From: Girardinichthys multiradiatus
Lineage: Eukaryota > Chordata > Actinopteri > Cyprinodontiformes > Goodeidae
NCBI RefSeq assembly: GCF_021462225.1
Contig: NC_061794.1
Coordinates: forward strand, 16,447,784 to 16,511,783
Direction of reading: 5' to 3'
Length of the DNA stretch: 64,000 bases
Position 1 is the stretch's first letter. Each line of letters begins with the position of its first letter. A program made the translations under genes and the position numbers. Positions 1 to 12,386 of the stretch are shown here, one piece after another. Under the pieces are notes generated by a model that was not told the origin of the DNA, did no database searches, and saw nothing but the letters and a program-made list of their open reading frames with translations.

Positions 1-3000
1 TAAATCCAGCGGTGAATGAAGAGCAGCCTACGCAAAGAACAATTACAGTAGTAACCTGCCTTGGTTTCTTTGTAATAGATCCTGGAACTCCTTTGAGCTA
101 ATGCACACGAGGATGGGGAGCAGAGGTTCAATGGATGGAGATGAACTTCACAGACATCAAAGCTGTTTCTACAGCAGCGCCACAAGGAGAGTTTAGAGTC
201 TGAAGTAATTAATGCTGGCACACAGAGACAGCTCTGTCCAAAGCTGCTGGGAGAGAACAGGGACTGTGGTGGAAATATATATCCCACCTGTGGGGTGGTG
301 TGGTGATTAGTGCTATCACCTCACAGCAAGACGTTTCCTGCTTCAGACTTCAGCTCCGGGTCTTTCTTTGGTAAATTTGCATGTTTCTTTTGTGGCTAAA
401 TGTGGCAGCATCTGAATCTTATATCCAGCCTTTTTAACACAGTCTGAAATATGGACATTTGCTTCTGGTTTTTAACTGACTATGGGGCATGTTTCAAAGG
501 AAGCAGCTCATTACCCTGGGATGGGTGATAAACAGCGTGATGAATGTTTCTGTCTAGCTTTTTAAAAATGTGAAACAAGATTTTTTATATTTGTGTGTAC
601 TGCATATCACAGCCAGTTTTAGTTGAGTTTGATATAGAGGGTGTTCTACAGTGTTACTTGTGTAGGATTTACATAATTTGTCATCAAAAAACCCCATCCT
701 GATTCTGAATGGGAAATAGTAGCAGGTTCAGCATGTTAGGTTAGTTTAAAATGTGGAATTCTGGCTTTTTAAAGAACATTTTCCAATTGCTGGATCGCAT
801 GAAAATTATCGTCCATTGTCTTCCATTTGTTCTAGTCTTATTTAAGAGTTTTGAGAAAATCTGTCTCCTGTATTAAATGCAGTGATTGTGTAGCATGTGC
901 GTTTTCGCTAAGATAGCCCTGGTATATCATTCACTCATTTATATTTATATTTGCATTTCATTGAAGAGAACGTTTCTTTTAAGTCTGATATTGAACACTG
1001 ACATTAAACCGAGGTGCTCTTTTATTAGAAATAGCTCATGTTTTTCATTGAATCTAGAAAAAATAAAAATCTTCTAGATTTAATTACAAAATGAAAATGG
1101 AAAATGAAAATTCCTCTATTTCCAGTTGTGAAAAACACAGTCATGGTTTGGAAACTGAATGAGCACCCTTCATCACTCTTTCTAAGTTAAGGCTTTTTGG
1201 AACCTTGAATGGAGCCTTGAATGGCATGTCTGCTAAACAGCCGGCTGCAGGCTGGCTCCTTGAGCAGGTAGTCCTACTAATTAAACAGCTAAAATTAGCT
1301 TGTTATACACTTAATGTAAAAAGAGCAGAGTAGCAACACTTTGTAATTCAATTATAAGCACATTTACTTAAAAACTATTACTAAAATTAATGATTGGTGG
1401 ATTCATCTGACACCCTGTTTTTTCTCCGCCTCTAAAATCCCGTCGGACACAGCTAAATCCCTCACAAGAGGAGGCTTTAATATTAAGACAAATCACCAAA
1501 GTAGTTTTTCACAAATACTTTTGGTTTTACAGCAATTTAAACACCCAAGATCACATTTAAAGGTTCTTCAGACAGGGGTGACTCTGAACAAAACGCAACA
1601 TAAAACCCTTTTCATTTTGCAGCAAACCTCCGTGTCCCCAGGTTCAAATAATTGGAATTTGTCTTTGTTTAATCACAGATAAATCAGACATAGTAAGAGT
1701 TGCAATAGTGGTTCCACTAGAAAATTATTCTTTTATGTCTTACCTTTACATAGGTACCAACATTTTGTATTTAAACTTTATAACTGTGGAGGTACTCTTG
1801 ATTTATTGTAGTTATGTAATTTCAGGCTTCTAAAACCCTTAGGGCTTAACAGGTTAAGTCTCTCCATCAGAATAACCATAAGTGAAAGAGAAAATAAACC
1901 ATAAAACAACTTTATTGGAGCTGTAATCTTCAGTATTTTCTATTATTTTAGCAGAAACATCAATGAGGTTATCATACTGTGAGATCCTATACTGGTCCTT
2001 GTCAGCTGTATTGGTATATTTTCATTTGCAAATCAAGTACTGGTTTACCACTGTGTCTAGGTTCCTAGATGTTACTCAAACAGAGCAACTACAGCCTCCG
2101 CTCAAGGTCTGTTATTGCATACAGTGTTCCTTTAGCACATACAGGACTTGGGGAAAAGGGCTTTTTCCTACAATGCCCCTTCCAGTTGGAACTAACAGGA
2201 AATGAAACTGTCCAGCTTAATTAGAGAGAAGGATTTTAAACCCATTTAAGGACAACGAAGAAAGCATCACTGGATGGTTATTTCTTTTTTAGAAGTTTAT
2301 TGCTAGCCTGTCATTATTTTATTAGATATTTTTGTTAATTGGTTGTGTTCACTGCATTAAATAATGTCTGTTTTAACCTTACCTTGTATGTTTGTTTAAA
2401 ATTGGTCTTTCTTGAAAGGGATGATTGGTTATCAGGTATAAATGCGGGACATTAAAGCTTGAATTAGCTGCACTATCAAACCTCTAAGCATTCTCTAACT
2501 CACACCAAGGCCCCTTGCATGGTTAAAAAAGTTAACATAATTAATATAAATATCATGGCAAAAAAGGGATTCTCCTAAGATATAATTTAATTTCCCTGCC
2601 TGAAACAATCTTTGCTATTTCATGATTTCTCGTTCACAATTACCACTACCAACAAATAGGAGCTATCTCACATAGAGCTTGGCAATCTGGGATTTTTCTG
2701 GTCCACACATCTCCTGTGTACAGTCTAAAAATCAATATTGAGACATTCATGAAGTCATTAAAGCCTGAGGGCAGCCATTGCTTAGACACCAGAAGAGTGG
2801 CCTTGGACCAGAAGGTCGATGATTTGTTCCCTTGACTAATGCCCCCAGTTCACAGCAGAAGCTTCCAGTAAGACCATCACACCTCCAACTGCTCAGATAG
2901 TACTACATTCTGCAAGTGCATTATCTTATGTGTTGTTTATTTCTCATTATACAGAGGTAATGATTTTGGGTCCCGTCATTGTGATTTTCTTTTACTTTTC

Positions 3001-3060
3001 TCTTGTTAATATGCCAAATAAACAGTAAGGCACTAATCTACACCATGATTCTCACACTGT
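1..3060. other. AT-rich intergenic DNA, no gene seen
   Basis: I see only short accidental open frames, simple AT-rich sequence and no recognisable protein motif, tRNA or intact transposon. The longest frames (63 and 80 codons) have no family resemblance and no plausible splice context. Confidence 0.6.
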
Positions 3061-3069
3061 CTGCTAAGC

Positions 3070-4260
3070 AGTTACTGTCCCTTACAAAGTATTACCCCCT
3101 GAACATTTTTGCATTTTGTCTCACAAAATTCAATGTTTTTTGATGGGATTTTATTTGCTAGACTGAACCAAGGAAACACCAAATTGTGAAATGGGGGAAA
3201 ATTCTACATGGTTTTCATATTTTTCACAAATGAACATCATAAAAGACAAGATAAGTAAAAGAGAAATTTAAGTTTCTATTTATATTAGCTGTTTAATTAG
3301 TAGGACAACCTGCTCAGATAGCCAATCTAAAGAAGGTATTTAGTAGTAATAAGTAATAAGAGACTGGCTCCCTGGTTTACTTCCTACCAGCATACTTTAA
3401 AGCAGATCTCTAAGAAACTGAAGAGAAAATAGCACTCTACACATTTAGAGGGATTGTACTTAATCTGGAAAAATGGTCTATTCTTGTATAAAAAGACTAT
3501 TCGTCAAAGTAGAACAGCGTATTTTTGGTCTAGCATTGAAGGGAACAAGAACAATCTTTCTTTTTTAATACATTAACTGGACTTACACAGACTCACTTGC
3601 AATTGGCTGGGTTTGCTCAAACAAACAACCTTTTACCAATTGGAATAATAGAGTGAACTTGACTGCATTGTTTTATAACTAGGATCGAATTGGAATGTAT
3701 TGACTTTAAATCGGTCTGTATGATTCAGTTGCATTGACTGCATGTTTCTGTGTAGAATATTTGATTTTGTTTCTTGCAGCGTGCTGTGAGGCGACATTTG
3801 TTCTGAATCTGCATTGTATAAATAAACTGATATAAACTGAACTGAATTAAAAAGGCTGACTTGCATTTGTTTTGATTTAACTCCTTCTATTTTCCCATCA
3901 ATTCTGACATGATTCCCTGTCATTGTTGATGCAAGCATCCCCACAGCATGATGCTCCCACAACCATGTTTCACCATGAGCATGATGTGTTTAGGGTCTAT
4001 GTAGCATTGGGTTTCTGCAACACAGAGCATTTTACATGTAGGTCGGAAAGTTCAGTTTTGGAGCAAAATTCTCCACAGCTTTAACCTTGACCGTATGGTG
4101 TGTTTCTTGGTCTTCACTGTAAAACCTCTAAAGCCTTCACAGAACATTTAAAATTACACAAAGATTAAATCACTTGCAGTTCCACTTTATTTACTAATTA
4201 GGCAACTTCGGAAAGCAGTTGGTTAAATTGGATTTTACCCAGAGACAGGTGGGTATTAAT
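3070..4260 (-). repeat. Degraded Tc1/mariner-like debris
   Basis: The block opens with a degenerate copy of the terminal-repeat sequence common to a fish Tc1-like family (about 3070-3180) and holds, at about 3900-4110, a minus-strand piece of transposase DNA. Reading the minus strand there, one meets the coding stretch for the conserved Gly-rich 'GGGSIMLWG'-type segment (the + strand reads CCCCACAGCATGATGCTCCC). No open transposase frame survives. Assignment to Tc1/mariner rests on recall of the family consensus. Confidence 0.6.
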
Positions 4261-4264
4261 GTGG

Positions 4265-5880
4265 TACATTTGTTAATGTTTTGAAAAAGAAAGTACTTCT
4301 AAGAGTATTTTGGCTGCACCATATACTGTATTTTTTTTACTTTTCCTTGAGTAATATTATTTTTAAGTAAAGCCACTCTTACTTGAGTACAGTGTTTGGC
4401 TACTATATCCACCTTAGTCAAATTACTGAGTGAAGAACAAGCAAGTAAAGTTGGTTTAATACAAATGCATGCCACACTCTTCCGAGTTGTACTTCTAAAA
4501 ACTTTTAAAAACCATGTATCATTTCCCCTTCACTGTTTATGCACCATTATCACATTAAATCCCAATTGAATAGATTAAAGATGTTCAGTTCTAACGTGAC
4601 AAAATGCGAAATGCTTGACTGGGAACATCTTTGTAAATGCATTCATATCTGAACAGGTGTTTATCAGCACCTGGACTCCATCTGTCTCTAACTGTCCCTG
4701 CTCTGGCTCTGCAGCACAGTGGTTCAATCAAAACAGGATGCAAAACAGAAGCCATTTTCCTATTGTTTGGATGTTCCAGGATGGCAGGAGATCTCTATGA
4801 ATGTGACCTGAAATTGCACGCTGTTGGTGAGTAAATTTAGCTGGCCGAGTGCAGACTGCGCTCCATCATTCCTCCTCCTCCTCCTTCTTCTCCTCTCTGT
4901 CTTTCTGACAGGCCAGTGAGTCTCCTGGTGAGAGCTGACCTTTCTCCTGAAGGAGAGAAAGAAAGAGAGGTGGCAAATGAAGCGAGAGGAGGAGTGATGG
5001 GGCTAAATGAGTGAATGATAATTCACTGGGATCGACAGATAATTGTAGGAGAGAGATGCACGATGTCGGGATGGGGGGTGAAGTGAATGAGAGACGTGGT
5101 AATGTGTTTGTGTGCGTTTAGAATTACACTTGGTAAAATTTGAAGAAAAGGGGGAGCGTGTGTGGGGGGGGGTGCCAAATGCTCAGTGTAGAGTGTTTGA
5201 TTGTGTCGTGAACTGATGGTAAATAGAGATATTTGGAGCATTTGTCTTGGCATCACACTGGGAGAGGCTGTCTGCTTCTGTGCATTATGACATCAGTGTT
5301 TTACCCTCAAAAAATTACACACACTAAACACAACAGTGAGTACAGCTGGTTAATACACAGTTGCTGCTTGGATACACTCAAAGTATGCATTTACATAAAA
5401 ATGCACACATGATTGCAGTCTGCAGGTGTGTGGCACTCAGAAACACGCATACGTCTTGCCGTCTCTCTCAGTACACACACACAGAGTTACACACATCGTC
5501 AAATGCAAACCCACTCAAGTGGAGCAAGAAGAAAACCTGTTAACACTCTCAGAGGAAAATGTGCTAGATGCTCAAGTACTCTGGAACAAATTGTTGAGTG
5601 GTTACACAGAACTACACATGTTTAAATTTCTATGTGGGAGATTTTAACCCGAATGCATACTGACCCACCAGGACTCAAAAACAGGGAGCAAAATAAGAAG
5701 GGCCCACAGAGAAGTAAAAATCAAAAGCTGGACATTTTGAAGTTTTTTTAGCCATATAAAAATATTTTAACAGCAGATTTAGGGTATCTGGAACTTGTGT
5801 CTTGGAGAAGTAATAAAAAAACAGGAACTGAGAGGTGCATTGCACCTTTTATGAATCATCTGTGCCAAGTTTCCACCTCA
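4265..5880. other. Intergenic, no gene seen
   Basis: A pyrimidine-rich run (about 4868-4900, CTC/CTT repeats) and purine-rich stretches (4940-5000) are visible, together with short CA tracts around 5320 and 5475. Several overlapping short open frames at 5360-5650 show no protein family features. Confidence 0.5.
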
Positions 5881-5882
5881 TA

Positions 5883-7448
5883 CTGGTCCTTCTCAAAAAA
5901 TTTGCATATTGTGATAAAGTTCATTATTTTCTATAATGTAATGATGAAAATTTAATATTCATATATTTTAGATTCATTGCACACTAACTGAAATATTTCA
6001 GGTCTTTTATTGTCTTAATACGGATGATTTTGGCATACAGCTCATGAAAACCCAAAATTCCTATCTCACAAAATTAGCATATTTCATCCGACCAATAAAA
6101 GAAAAGTGTTTTTAATACAAAAAATGTCAACCTTCAAATAATTATGTACAGTTATGCACTCAATACTTGGTTGGGAATCCTTTGGCAGAAATGACTGCTT
6201 CAATGCGGCGTGGCATGGAGGCAATCAGCCTGTGGCACTGCTGAGGTCTTATGGAGGCCCAGGATGCTTCGATAGCGGCCTTTAGCTCATCCAGAGTGTT
6301 GGGTCTTGAGTCTCTCAACGTTCTCTTCACAATATCCCACAGATTCTCTATGGGGTTCAGGTCAGGAGAGTTGGCAGGCCAATTGAGCACAGTGATACCA
6401 TGGTCAGTAAACCATTTACCAGTGGTTTTGGAACTCTGAGCAGGTGCCAGGTCGTGCTGAAAAATGAAATCTTCATCTCCATAAAGCTTTTCAGCAGATG
6501 GAAGCATGAAGTGCTCCAAAATCTCCTGATAGCTAGCTGCATTGACCCTGCTCTTGATAAAACAGTGGACCAACACCAGCAGCTGACACGGCACCCCAGA
6601 CCATCACTGACTGTGGGTACTTGACACTGGACTTCTGGCATTTTGGCATTTCCTTCTCTCCAGTCTTCCTCCAGGCTCTGGCACCTTGATTTCCGAATGA
6701 CATGCAGAATTTGCTTTCATCTGAAAAAAGTACTTTGGACCACTGAGCAACAGTCCAGTGCTGCTTCTCTGTAGCCCAGGTCTGGGGAATGCGGCATCTG
6801 TAGCCCATTTCCTGCACCCGCCTGTACATGGTGGCTCTGGATGTTTCTACTCCAAAGTCAGTCCACTGCTTCTGCAGGTCCCCCAAGGTCTGGAATCGGC
6901 CCTTCTCCACAATCTTCCTCAGGGTCTGGTCACCTCTTCTCGTTGTGCAGCATTTTCTGCCACACCTTTTCCTTCCCACAGACTTCCCACTGAGGTGCCT
7001 TGATACAGCACTCTGGGAACAGCCTATTCATTCAGAAATGTCTTTCTGTGTCTTACCCTCTTGCTTGAGGGTGTCAATAGTGGCCTTCTGGACAGCAGTC
7101 AGGTCGGCAGTCTTACCCATGATTGGGGTTTTGAGTGATGAACCAGGCTGGCAGTTTTAAAGGCCTCAGGAATCTTTTGCAGGTGTTTAGAGTTAACTCG
7201 TTGATTCAGATGATTAGGTTCATAGCTCGTTTAGAGACCCTTTTAATGATATGCTAATTTTGTGAGATAGGAATTTTGGGTTTTCATGAGCTGTATGCCA
7301 AAATCATCCGTATTAAGACAATAAAAGACCTGAAATATTTCAGTTAGTGTGCAATGAATCTAAAATATATGAATGTTAAATTTTCATCATTACATTATGG
7401 AAAATAATGAACTTTATCACAATATGCTAATTTTTTGAGAAGGACCTG
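5883..7448 (-). mobile_element. Tc1-like DNA transposon, IR/DR type, inactive
   Basis: A 1.57-kb element is flanked by TA on both sides (5881-5882 and 7449-7450), the target duplication of Tc1/mariner elements. The terminal inverted repeats are long, about 200 bp (5883-6083 and 7248-7448). Each contains an outer and an inner copy of a direct repeat (left outer 5891-5910, left inner 6064-6083; right inner 7248-7267, right outer 7421-7440). This is the IR/DR arrangement known from Sleeping Beauty-type elements. The transposase frame runs on the minus strand and is broken. The two arms remain very similar to each other, so the insertion is probably not ancient. Confidence 0.93.
6160..7120 (-). 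pseudogene. Tc1-like transposase pseudogene
   Basis: On the minus strand the frame opens at ATG 7120-7118 with a Tc1-type N-terminal helix-turn-helix region. It is stopped at codon 31 by TGA (7030-7028), where an arginine CGA is likely ancestral. The frame resumes at about 6979 and carries the first catalytic Asp in LFSDESKF; a frameshift near 6590 moves the rest to a second frame (6594-6160). That second part holds the second Asp in FQHDLAPA and the final Glu in SPDLNPIENLW, so the DD34E triad is present but split. A short internal loss seems to join YRCRIPQ directly to TWATEKQ (inference from the family). It cannot make active enzyme as it stands. Confidence 0.9.
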
Positions 7449-7590
7449 TAGTTGTTTGAGACCAAAATACAATTTTTTTGTCAGTCAAATTATTTTATCT
7501 TTGGTATTTTTTGTAGACTCATCTAAATAAATGGGAAAAATGTGTCTCAGAGGTAGAGCACTGATAACAAAATACCAAGAGTTCAAATTT

Positions 7591-7946
7591 CTAGCCATTC
7601 TTTTTGTAAAGTTTTGCAAACGTATTGATTTTATGCAAGTACAGCCCTGGTTTGTCCTTCGAGTTTAGAAGCTTGAATGATGTCAATCTGTTACTGTCTG
7701 ATTTTGGTGACCCTGTGCAAATTGTTCTCTCACTTTTCCTGTTCTCATCTGAAAGGAGTTGTGCCAGTAGCTGCTGTTGCCTTTCTATCACCTCAAACCA
7801 GCCCCAAACCAATTCTCCTCGGATGTCTGACATTAACAAGACATCCCCATCCACACCACTGCCGTCAGCTGGATATCTTATGTTTTTCGGACCATCCTCA
7901 GAGATATTTGTGTCTGAAAGTCCCAACAGATCAGCGTTGTCTGAAA
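7591..7946 (-). other. Orphan coding-like open stretch, unidentified
   Basis: The minus strand stays open from a possible 3' splice acceptor (reading CTTATTTCAG just before 7946) to a stop at 7591, about 118 codons. The translation is low in stops in other frames too and has a protein-like composition, with an acidic/serine-rich start (LGLSDTNISEDGPKN), a WGWFEVIERQQQLLAQLL amphipathic helix-like segment and a basic tail. The only start codon near the front is TTG, so if real it is an internal or terminal exon or a fossil. I do not recognise the family. It lies just outside the Tc1-like element ending at 7448. Confidence 0.3.
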
Positions 7947-7989
7947 TAAGCAGACCAGCCCATCTGGCACAACAACATTGCCACGTTTA

Positions 7990-9110
7990 AAACTGCTCAA
8001 AGCCCCTTTTTCCCCCAGTTCTGATGCTCAGACATTGTCCTTATGTCTAGATCTCTAGATGCAGTTAGTTGCTGCCAGATGATCTGAAAAGATCTGAAAG
8101 AACCCTGCGAACTACTGCTCAAGTCCTTCAGACTAGAAATAAGAGACAAAGGAAGCAATTTAAAGCACCTTACTGAATTTTTTCATCAGTTTGTCTCACT
8201 GTTGCTGGCTGAAGTTTTAACTCTTAAAGATACTTTGTAATCTTTCCCTTTATATTAAGCTTTGAGTCTTTTTTTGTTTGTTTTTATTAAAATTTTTAGG
8301 AGATTGTCAAAGTCTGAAAGATTTGTGTGGTTTTACACAAACCAAGACATCAGCTCTTACCTTTCCTTTATACACTGGTGATCAGTTTTAATAATGTAAA
8401 TTAAAGGACGCAGAAACTTTGAACCACCATTGGATCCAACGTGACTTTTTTCCAGCTCTATTATTTATGCATTGAAAGCAGAGTCATCAGTTTCTTCTAT
8501 TTCATGGTAGAAGGCTGTACTGGCTGTGGGCTAACAAAGTTGAGAGGATTAATGCAGTCCTTTGCATTAAAGATGCAACATTCAGCACCTCTACCCTGGA
8601 GGCAGTTTTCCTCATTTGCAAGAAGTTTTATATACTATATGGAGGTCTGGCAAAGACAAATTCAACTTATTCCATTTAATCCCACCAGACAATAGTGACC
8701 GTAAAAAACGTTTTCATTTCTAAGGCTATAAAAATGTTACTGGAAATGCATTGATAGATGCGTCCAGCAGATGTTGAAATAATGAAGGGTCTCAATGAAA
8801 TATGTGGAGTGTCACATGTTTACTGTAAATTGTCACATGACCAGAGCTGTTTATTTCCTGTTTGCGCCAAGAGAGAGGATGGCATAACATAACATAAAGA
8901 TAGGACAAAGACTTTTGTAACACATCATGTTTAATGTGTCTAGTATTGATATATGCATTTGCAGTTACTCAACTTTGTTTAATGTGGTTGTAGAACTCAC
9001 AAACATGTCACCGGCAACAACAGTGGCGGGTGGGATAACCCATTGTATCTACATGCTAATACACATAGATTAACTGTTCTACCTTACTTTCTGCTGCTAC
9101 CTAACTTTCG
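7990..9110. other. Intergenic, no gene seen
   Basis: AT-rich sequence with one open frame of 84 codons (8441-8695) that shows no domain or motif. Nothing else supported. Confidence 0.5.
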
Positions 9111-9119
9111 ACCAAATTT

Positions 9120-9172
9120 TACACACACACAGAAACACACACACACACACACCCACACATACGCACACACAA
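9120..9172. repeat. CA microsatellite, interrupted
   Basis: Imperfect (AC)n with GAAAC, CCC and ATACG interruptions. A second, more degenerate CA/CGTA tract lies at about 9674-9715. Confidence 0.9.
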
Positions 9173-10119
9173 GCGGTTGCATATAGTTACAAACTTTGAA
9201 GTCTAGGAAGAAAAGCTGAAAAAATCAACATCAAAATGTCCTAAATGTTCCAGGAAAAGATGTTATTTTTTTAGTCATTCAAGGCATTGCTTTGCTCTTT
9301 GTTCTACAACCTATTTTATTTTGTTGTTCAGTCAGTCAGTGTAGGCCTATACTTGAAAGCATGTTCAGACAGCTACTTCTGTTATAAATGTTTATCTTCA
9401 TGCTCAGTGTGTTCAATGTACACTGCACGAAAAATGAATGTTTTCAAATGAATGTTGCACTAAAGTAAGCTGCACTAAAGTTACAATGTTGAAATACATT
9501 GATGATTGTTGTTGATTTTTGTCTTCACCTCAATATTCATAACAGTATTCATATTGCTAGCCAATAAAATAAGGCTATGTAAAATATTCATACTACGATG
9601 AGAGAGCATTTAGAGGTAATGCTGGAACTTTTGAAAGTGATAATAACTAGCCTCTGATATAAGGATTTTATACACTCACACACGCACGTACACACCCACG
9701 CACGTATGCACACGCCACTTTGGACTTACCACAATGGGCTAAGGGTTTCCTGCTAACACCTAGGCTGCATCTTCTTCTTATTGGCACTAAATTGAAGGGG
9801 TGTTTAACTGTTTTTATTAAGTCAGCATTTGACTAATAGCATTTGATAATCTGTAGTCCATCAGAAATTCGTGGATTAATCAAACCTAAAACCTAGTTTG
9901 AGATGGAAAAAACTGTTTTCATTAGCTTTTTTTGGCATTGGGACCATTTTAGGATCAGACACACATAAAATCCACACGTACGGGCTAGTCAAATCTGGTC
10001 TGTAATATTCTATCCTGACTACAGATGATTTTAAACAGAGTTTGTGATTTTTGAAAGCTTTACTCTATTTGTGAAAACAAAAAAGTCAAACTGATTGCAA
10101 AGTCGGGCCTCCAGCTAAG

Positions 10120-10301
10120 TTGGTTGTAAAACTAACAGCATTTTAGAAACACAACATCATGCCAACAATGAAACATGGTTGTTGTGGTGTGATGGTCTGA
10201 GACAGCTTTGCTGCTTCAGGGCCTGGACGACTTGCCTTAATTGATGGAACCATAAATTCTGCTCTCTAGAAGAAAACCCCTAAAGCAGATTAAATAAAGT
10301 A
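10120..10301 (+). pseudogene. Tc1-like transposase fragment, left half (split by LTR)
   Basis: The stretch encodes, with stops and shifts, the Tc1-type region beginning at the 'HGCCGVMV'-like segment (AACATGGTTGTTGTGGTGTG) and running into 'LLLQGLDDLP*LMEP'. It breaks off at the solo LTR starting at 10307 and resumes after 11154. Confidence 0.75.
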
Positions 10302-10306
10302 GTTTA

Positions 10307-11149
10307 TGTCATTGTTTTCTTTACTGATTTGATCCACGTAAAGAATGCCACTCAGGAGGCAGGAGAAAAGTTTAACAAGTTTATTTTGACAGGTAGTGAT
10401 ATGGAACTGGAACCGGGACTGGAGGCAAAGCACTGTACGGGAAAGGAGGACAGGTAAGTACTCAGAAGATAAATGGGGATAACTGGGAAATGGATCAAGA
10501 TCTTTGCTTACTGTTTGATGAATGGTGGTTAGAGTGGAAGAATGATGCGGAGCCTGGCAGGACTGAATAGACGTTGCTGTGGAAATGGTGAGTTTATCCA
10601 GGAAGATGGTACGTACTCTGCTGAGGCTTTGGGTGAGTATAGCAATTGTATAGTCCAGATCAATATTACTGATAGGAGTTACCTGGTGAGGATTAGGTGA
10701 AGTAAATGGTGGAGGGTGAGCAGGATTCGCTTGCCTGGAGATGTAGGTTTTGGAGCTGTGAGCCGGAGCTCAATCCAAAATGGATTTCTTCTGAGGCTTG
10801 AATACATGGGCTGAGGCTGAATCCAAACTGAGGACTTTGAGCCTGAGCTGAAGGTCGCAAGGACTTGAAACCAGGACTTGAAGTTTCCTAGGAAGGAGCA
10901 CATGAAAGCTAAGAGACTATGATCTTTAACTTAGACTGAGATCCCATAGCTTGGCCATTTGAAAGTACCACAGAGGCTAACACTCAGGCACTGCAGTGCT
11001 GACAGCTCCACCTTCTTATACTCCTCCAGGTTGATGGAAATGAGGAACACCTGCTACCCTCCACACCGGAGGATCTTAGCGGAATCTAGTGGTGAGTAAG
11101 TGTTAGCAGCAGGCAAAAAACAATACATGAACACTCCCAGACTCCGACA
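10307..11149 (-). mobile_element. Solo LTR with 5-bp target duplication
   Basis: The 843-bp block begins TGTC and ends GACA, the TG...CA ends of retrovirus-type LTRs, and is flanked by perfect direct repeats GTTTA (10302-10306 and 11150-11154), the 5-bp duplication typical of Gypsy-type and some ERV-type integrations. On the minus strand it has an AATAAA signal near its 3' end (10385-10380) and a TATAAG box (11020-11015), so its transcription sense is probably minus. No internal gag/pol sequence is present, so it is a solo LTR left by recombination. Flanking DNA on both sides belongs to one Tc1-like copy. Confidence 0.8.
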
Positions 11150-11154
11150 GTTTA

Positions 11155-11490
11155 AGCCCTTTAGTTTGTGACCTTAAACTCAAGCACGAGTCATGTACTC
11201 ACCCATGAGTCATGTAGCAGGGCAATGGTCCAAAGCACACCAGTAAGTCCCCCTTTGAATGCCTCAATACTAAAAAAAAAAAAAAAAACTAAATCAAGAC
11301 ATTGGAGTGGCCTAGTCAAAGTCTGGCCTTGAATCTGATTGAGATGCTGTAACATGGCTTTAGATGAGCAGTTGAAGATCAGAAACCCTCTACTGCTGGT
11401 CAAATGAAACACTTCTGCAAAGAAAGGTGGACCAGAATTCCTCCTCAGTGATGTAAAAGACTCATTGTCAGTTCTGACAAGCAGCTATCA
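11155..11490 (+). pseudogene. Tc1-like transposase fragment, right half
   Basis: Resumes the copy interrupted by the solo LTR. Recognisable pieces include the region equivalent to 'QQDNDPKHTSKS' (GGCAATGGTCCAAAGCACACC), an A17 run at about 11272-11288, the 'TLEWPSQSPDLNPIEML' segment at about 11300-11350 and the C-terminal 'RCKRLI'-like stretch near 11450. Many stops and indels. Confidence 0.8.
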
Positions 11491-11719
11491 GGTTTAAGGG
11501 TGAAATCTTCATGTTTCATTTCCTCCTATTGTATGCTGATCTGAAACATTCAAGGGATGACAAAAAAATATATATTTAAGAGGAGAAACAATTATTCACA
11601 TCAAGAGGTTAGCAGAACCTAAAAATGTTCTTGGGTTCATAAGCATGAATAATTATTAGTTATCAAAGATTATAAAATTGACATTGTAAAATTCTTTTTT
11701 TTTTAACTGTGCAGCTTTT

Positions 11720-12351
11720 ATATACAATCTTGGTTGAACTCACTGCTTTAATTCTTCCAAAGCAGATATTAAGGAGCTTATAGCTGATTAGATATAAAAT
11801 TTTGAATGTTTACAGAAATATGGGACAAATAGAACTGTTTTAAATGGGAGAATGCACAACTCCTGATTTCTTTCACTATATCCCTTTTGGTACCTCTACC
11901 TGTTGGTATGGCATGTTGGATGTAGTCACTCACCGAATCAGACGTAGACAAAGTGAATAAATCACAGCCCCTTGTCTGAAAATATCTCCTGGTGTGCTGT
12001 AAACATCTTAAGCTGATGATATCTAACAGAATAAAAGAGATTGAAGGAAGGTTTTTCCCCTGATAATCCCCAGGTGAAGCCGTGTTTCCCAATACTATCC
12101 ATCACCTTATTATGTGTGTGTGTGAAACAGATTGTGTGAGATACTGCGAGTGTGTGGGAGATGTTGAGCTGAATTGCAGAGATAGAGGAGAGGGGAAAAA
12201 ACAGAGAGAAAGAAAGAGAGAGTGAATCATTCCCCTGAACAGACCACCTCGACAGCGTGATATCAGATGCATTATTTGATGATTGGATCGCCTGCTACAA
12301 AAGCTGATAGATCTACGCCTGAAATTGATTTCTGTCTGGATGTGACTCACA

Positions 12352-12386
<35 letters not shown>

